Shown: positions 7,201 through 7,325 of the stretch, one piece after another
Numbering within the stretch: the stretch's first letter is position 1
How the letters are laid out: each line of letters starts with the position of its first letter
Assembly (NCBI GenBank): GCA_965651265.1
Contig: CBFGRV010000106.1
Span: 1-7,325 of the forward strand
Source of the DNA: CBFGRV01 sp965651265
GTDB taxonomy: Bacteria > Bacteroidota > Rhodothermia > Rhodothermales > VXPQ01
DNA length: 7,325 nt
Direction of reading: 5' to 3'
The notes under the pieces: generated by a model
What the model was told of the DNA's origin: nothing
The model's input: the letters and a program-made list of their open reading frames with translations, nothing else
Database searches by the model: none
Position numbers and translations under genes: made by a program

Positions 7201-7255
7201 GGCCGTGAGCCGTCACGGCGACGCCGGCGAGGATGAGGACGAACAGGGCGCGCAT
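4235..7255 (-). CDS. Secreted multidomain GH13 amylase with T9SS type A sorting domain
   Basis: 1006 residues. Residues 1-18 are a signal peptide (cleavage near AHG-QT). Residues about 20-125 are a CBM48/AMPK-glycogen-binding-like E-set domain, with FLPGEFNGWGPN, YQYKIHF and a D-P-N-R-P-N-N ending. Residues about 130-410 are beta-rich and not clearly assigned, probably two or three Ig-like modules. The GH13 barrel runs about 411-765 with all catalytic residues: DITPNH 513-518; GWRFDV 611-616 with nucleophile Asp615 and Arg613; LLGEI 646-650 with acid/base Glu649; ENHDETR 719-725 with His721/Asp722. LANLN 582-586 sits where neopullulanase and oligo-1,6-glucosidase groups have their xPxLN motif. 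A beta C-domain follows to about 885. Residues about 924-1006 are a T9SS sorting domain (NYPNPFNPST 927-936, IFDVLGRRV, GTYLYRL, MLLAK end). The enzyme is expected on the cell surface or released, cutting starch or other alpha-glucans; subfamily and product pattern are not determined. It is the first gene of the cluster. The signal peptide fixes the start; no Shine-Dalgarno is seen. Confidence 0.93.
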   Translation of the reverse strand: MRALFVLILAGVAVTAHGQTLDVTFRYVPGPEDDFVRAFLPGEFNGWGPNNQGAIAIGAASEMSYVDTLDQWIYEVPLTIGQTYQYKIHFHQNESGSNWTWISDPLNDRINPADNNNSVVTITDPMVFQPARELNEAGLIDAVSAGVFSTAGIASIEFEVNGAPADGLPHYDRESGIFRFVLDQPIVSGSQFRITAVDSMGEEVSTEIGEIHKPAAWVTPNHETFIHLATLHGRITRPDGTIDPLITEATLIHDGVEVQVDVAEGEVEVVRNLDRGANELVLKATIGGETYVSDTLVVTRLQHPLADSLVTATVSGSGFQFNIALMAVSGYIPPELGTPGWTFDSTASTVDLSTIAYQIDGFGVSGVAEGPGEVYFDVDVNADDGNRDHLRVAVVIEENGDVRMLRYEETASWINRAVVYEIFPLTFGPEASGTPGSPGKRFDEITAELDYIAQMGFTTIWFMPIFHNQFMDGLSGGYNIIDFYHVDPKLGTNDDFRELVERAHELGLRIILDITPNHVSPVHPWVESVRQLGEKSPYFEHLQTEPSAHNRGLDGRGPNLPEIWQTEGGKNLYLKYDGFGDLANLNWEDDDLQAHLLDVMAYWVREFDIDGWRFDVYWGPWRRYGPERFGEPIRKLMRRLKPDAWLLGEIAGTGPGTEVYYADDDFGNAVVGGIDAGYDWNFYFNGIRGTYGSLSNYDNFVHNNDFWPGPNARYFRFLENHDETRIAKLHASTPERILSLTGMLLTTTGIPMIYQGQEVNFGDVPGDERRRPVTWETDRNYDFAMLHQRLAHARSRFPAFWTQELTTLNTSSNVYAYVRPATDQNAVVLINFAGAERTVTINPTPHVDMTTDGPIPYTHLFVDTTFFDLELDGFTATLAPYETAVFITAEDVDFSLPELPDLPFGAVYTGIEDDVAERPARTMLHANYPNPFNPSTVIPYTLAEAGHVRLEIFDVLGRRVAVVVDGVQSAGGHTATFRANGLSSGTYLYRLDVDGRVFSKAMLLAK

Positions 7256-7260
7256 GAGAC

Positions 7261-7282
7261 AAAAAAACCGCGGGAAGCGGCT
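7261..7282 (-). terminator. Terminator-like hairpin with T7 tract directly before the first amylase gene
   Basis: On the coding strand CCGC (7280-7277) pairs with GCGG (7271-7268) around a TTCCC loop. A G·U and an A-U pair can extend the stem to six pairs, and a run of seven T follows (7267-7261). This is the form of a short intrinsic terminator. It ends only five bases before ATG 7255. It may terminate transcription from a gene to the right of the window, or act as a leader attenuator for this operon. The stem is short, so strength is uncertain. The bases from 7283 to the right edge show no recognisable promoter. Confidence 0.45.
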
Positions 7283-7325
7283 CAGGCGAAAAGTGACGAC
7301 GGTGCAGAATGCCCACCCGGGTTGG

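Noticed and set aside
6627..7316. Alternative minus-strand frame (229 codons) over the start of the secreted amylase
   Set aside because: Arg/Ala-rich shadow frame with no domain; the overlapping frame has a signal peptide and a CBM48-like domain.
1..7325. CRISPR arrays, tRNA or rRNA genes, insertion sequences, attachment sites and phage genes
   Set aside because: Nothing of the kind was seen on either strand; the window is almost fully occupied by four co-directional metabolic genes.

Overview
The window is a compact, GC-rich starch/maltodextrin locus. Four genes all read on the minus strand and fill nearly all of it. In transcription order (right to left) they are: a secreted multidomain GH13 amylase with a type IX secretion (T9SS/Por) sorting tail (7255-4235); a GH13 amylase lipoprotein (4185-2233); a membrane-anchored SGNH/GDSL-type hydrolase with TPR repeats (2194-368); and the first 93 codons of a lipoprotein sugar-binding protein of an ABC importer (281 to the left edge). 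Gaps are about 49, 38 and 86 bases, which fits a single operon. No plus-strand gene, tRNA, rRNA, CRISPR array or mobile element was found.

Organism: the NYPNPFNPST-type C-terminal tail is typical of T9SS cargo in the Bacteroidota/Rhodothermota and related FCB-group lineages. High GC content together with an ABC-type maltodextrin-binding protein, rather than SusC/SusD, points towards a Rhodothermota-like bacterium or another high-GC FCB lineage. This is inference from family knowledge; the sequence contains no taxonomic marker.

How the genes may work together: the T9SS amylase would be exported to the surface or medium and cut long alpha-glucans. The lipoprotein amylase would trim oligosaccharides at a membrane. 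The binding protein would pass products to an inner-membrane ABC permease expected beyond the left edge. The role of the SGNH-TPR protein is not known; it may act on acyl groups of a carbohydrate.

Non-coding structure: there is no gene-free stretch over 300 bases, but each short gap holds something. The gap between the amylases has a three-copy repeat that chains stop and start codons through ATGA overlaps and encloses a 9-codon mini-ORF. The gap before the SGNH gene has an inverted repeat close to the start codon. The leader of the binding-protein gene has four heptamer repeats where a ribosome binding site would be, plus a 12-base palindrome. A hairpin with a T7 tract ends five bases before the first amylase start codon.
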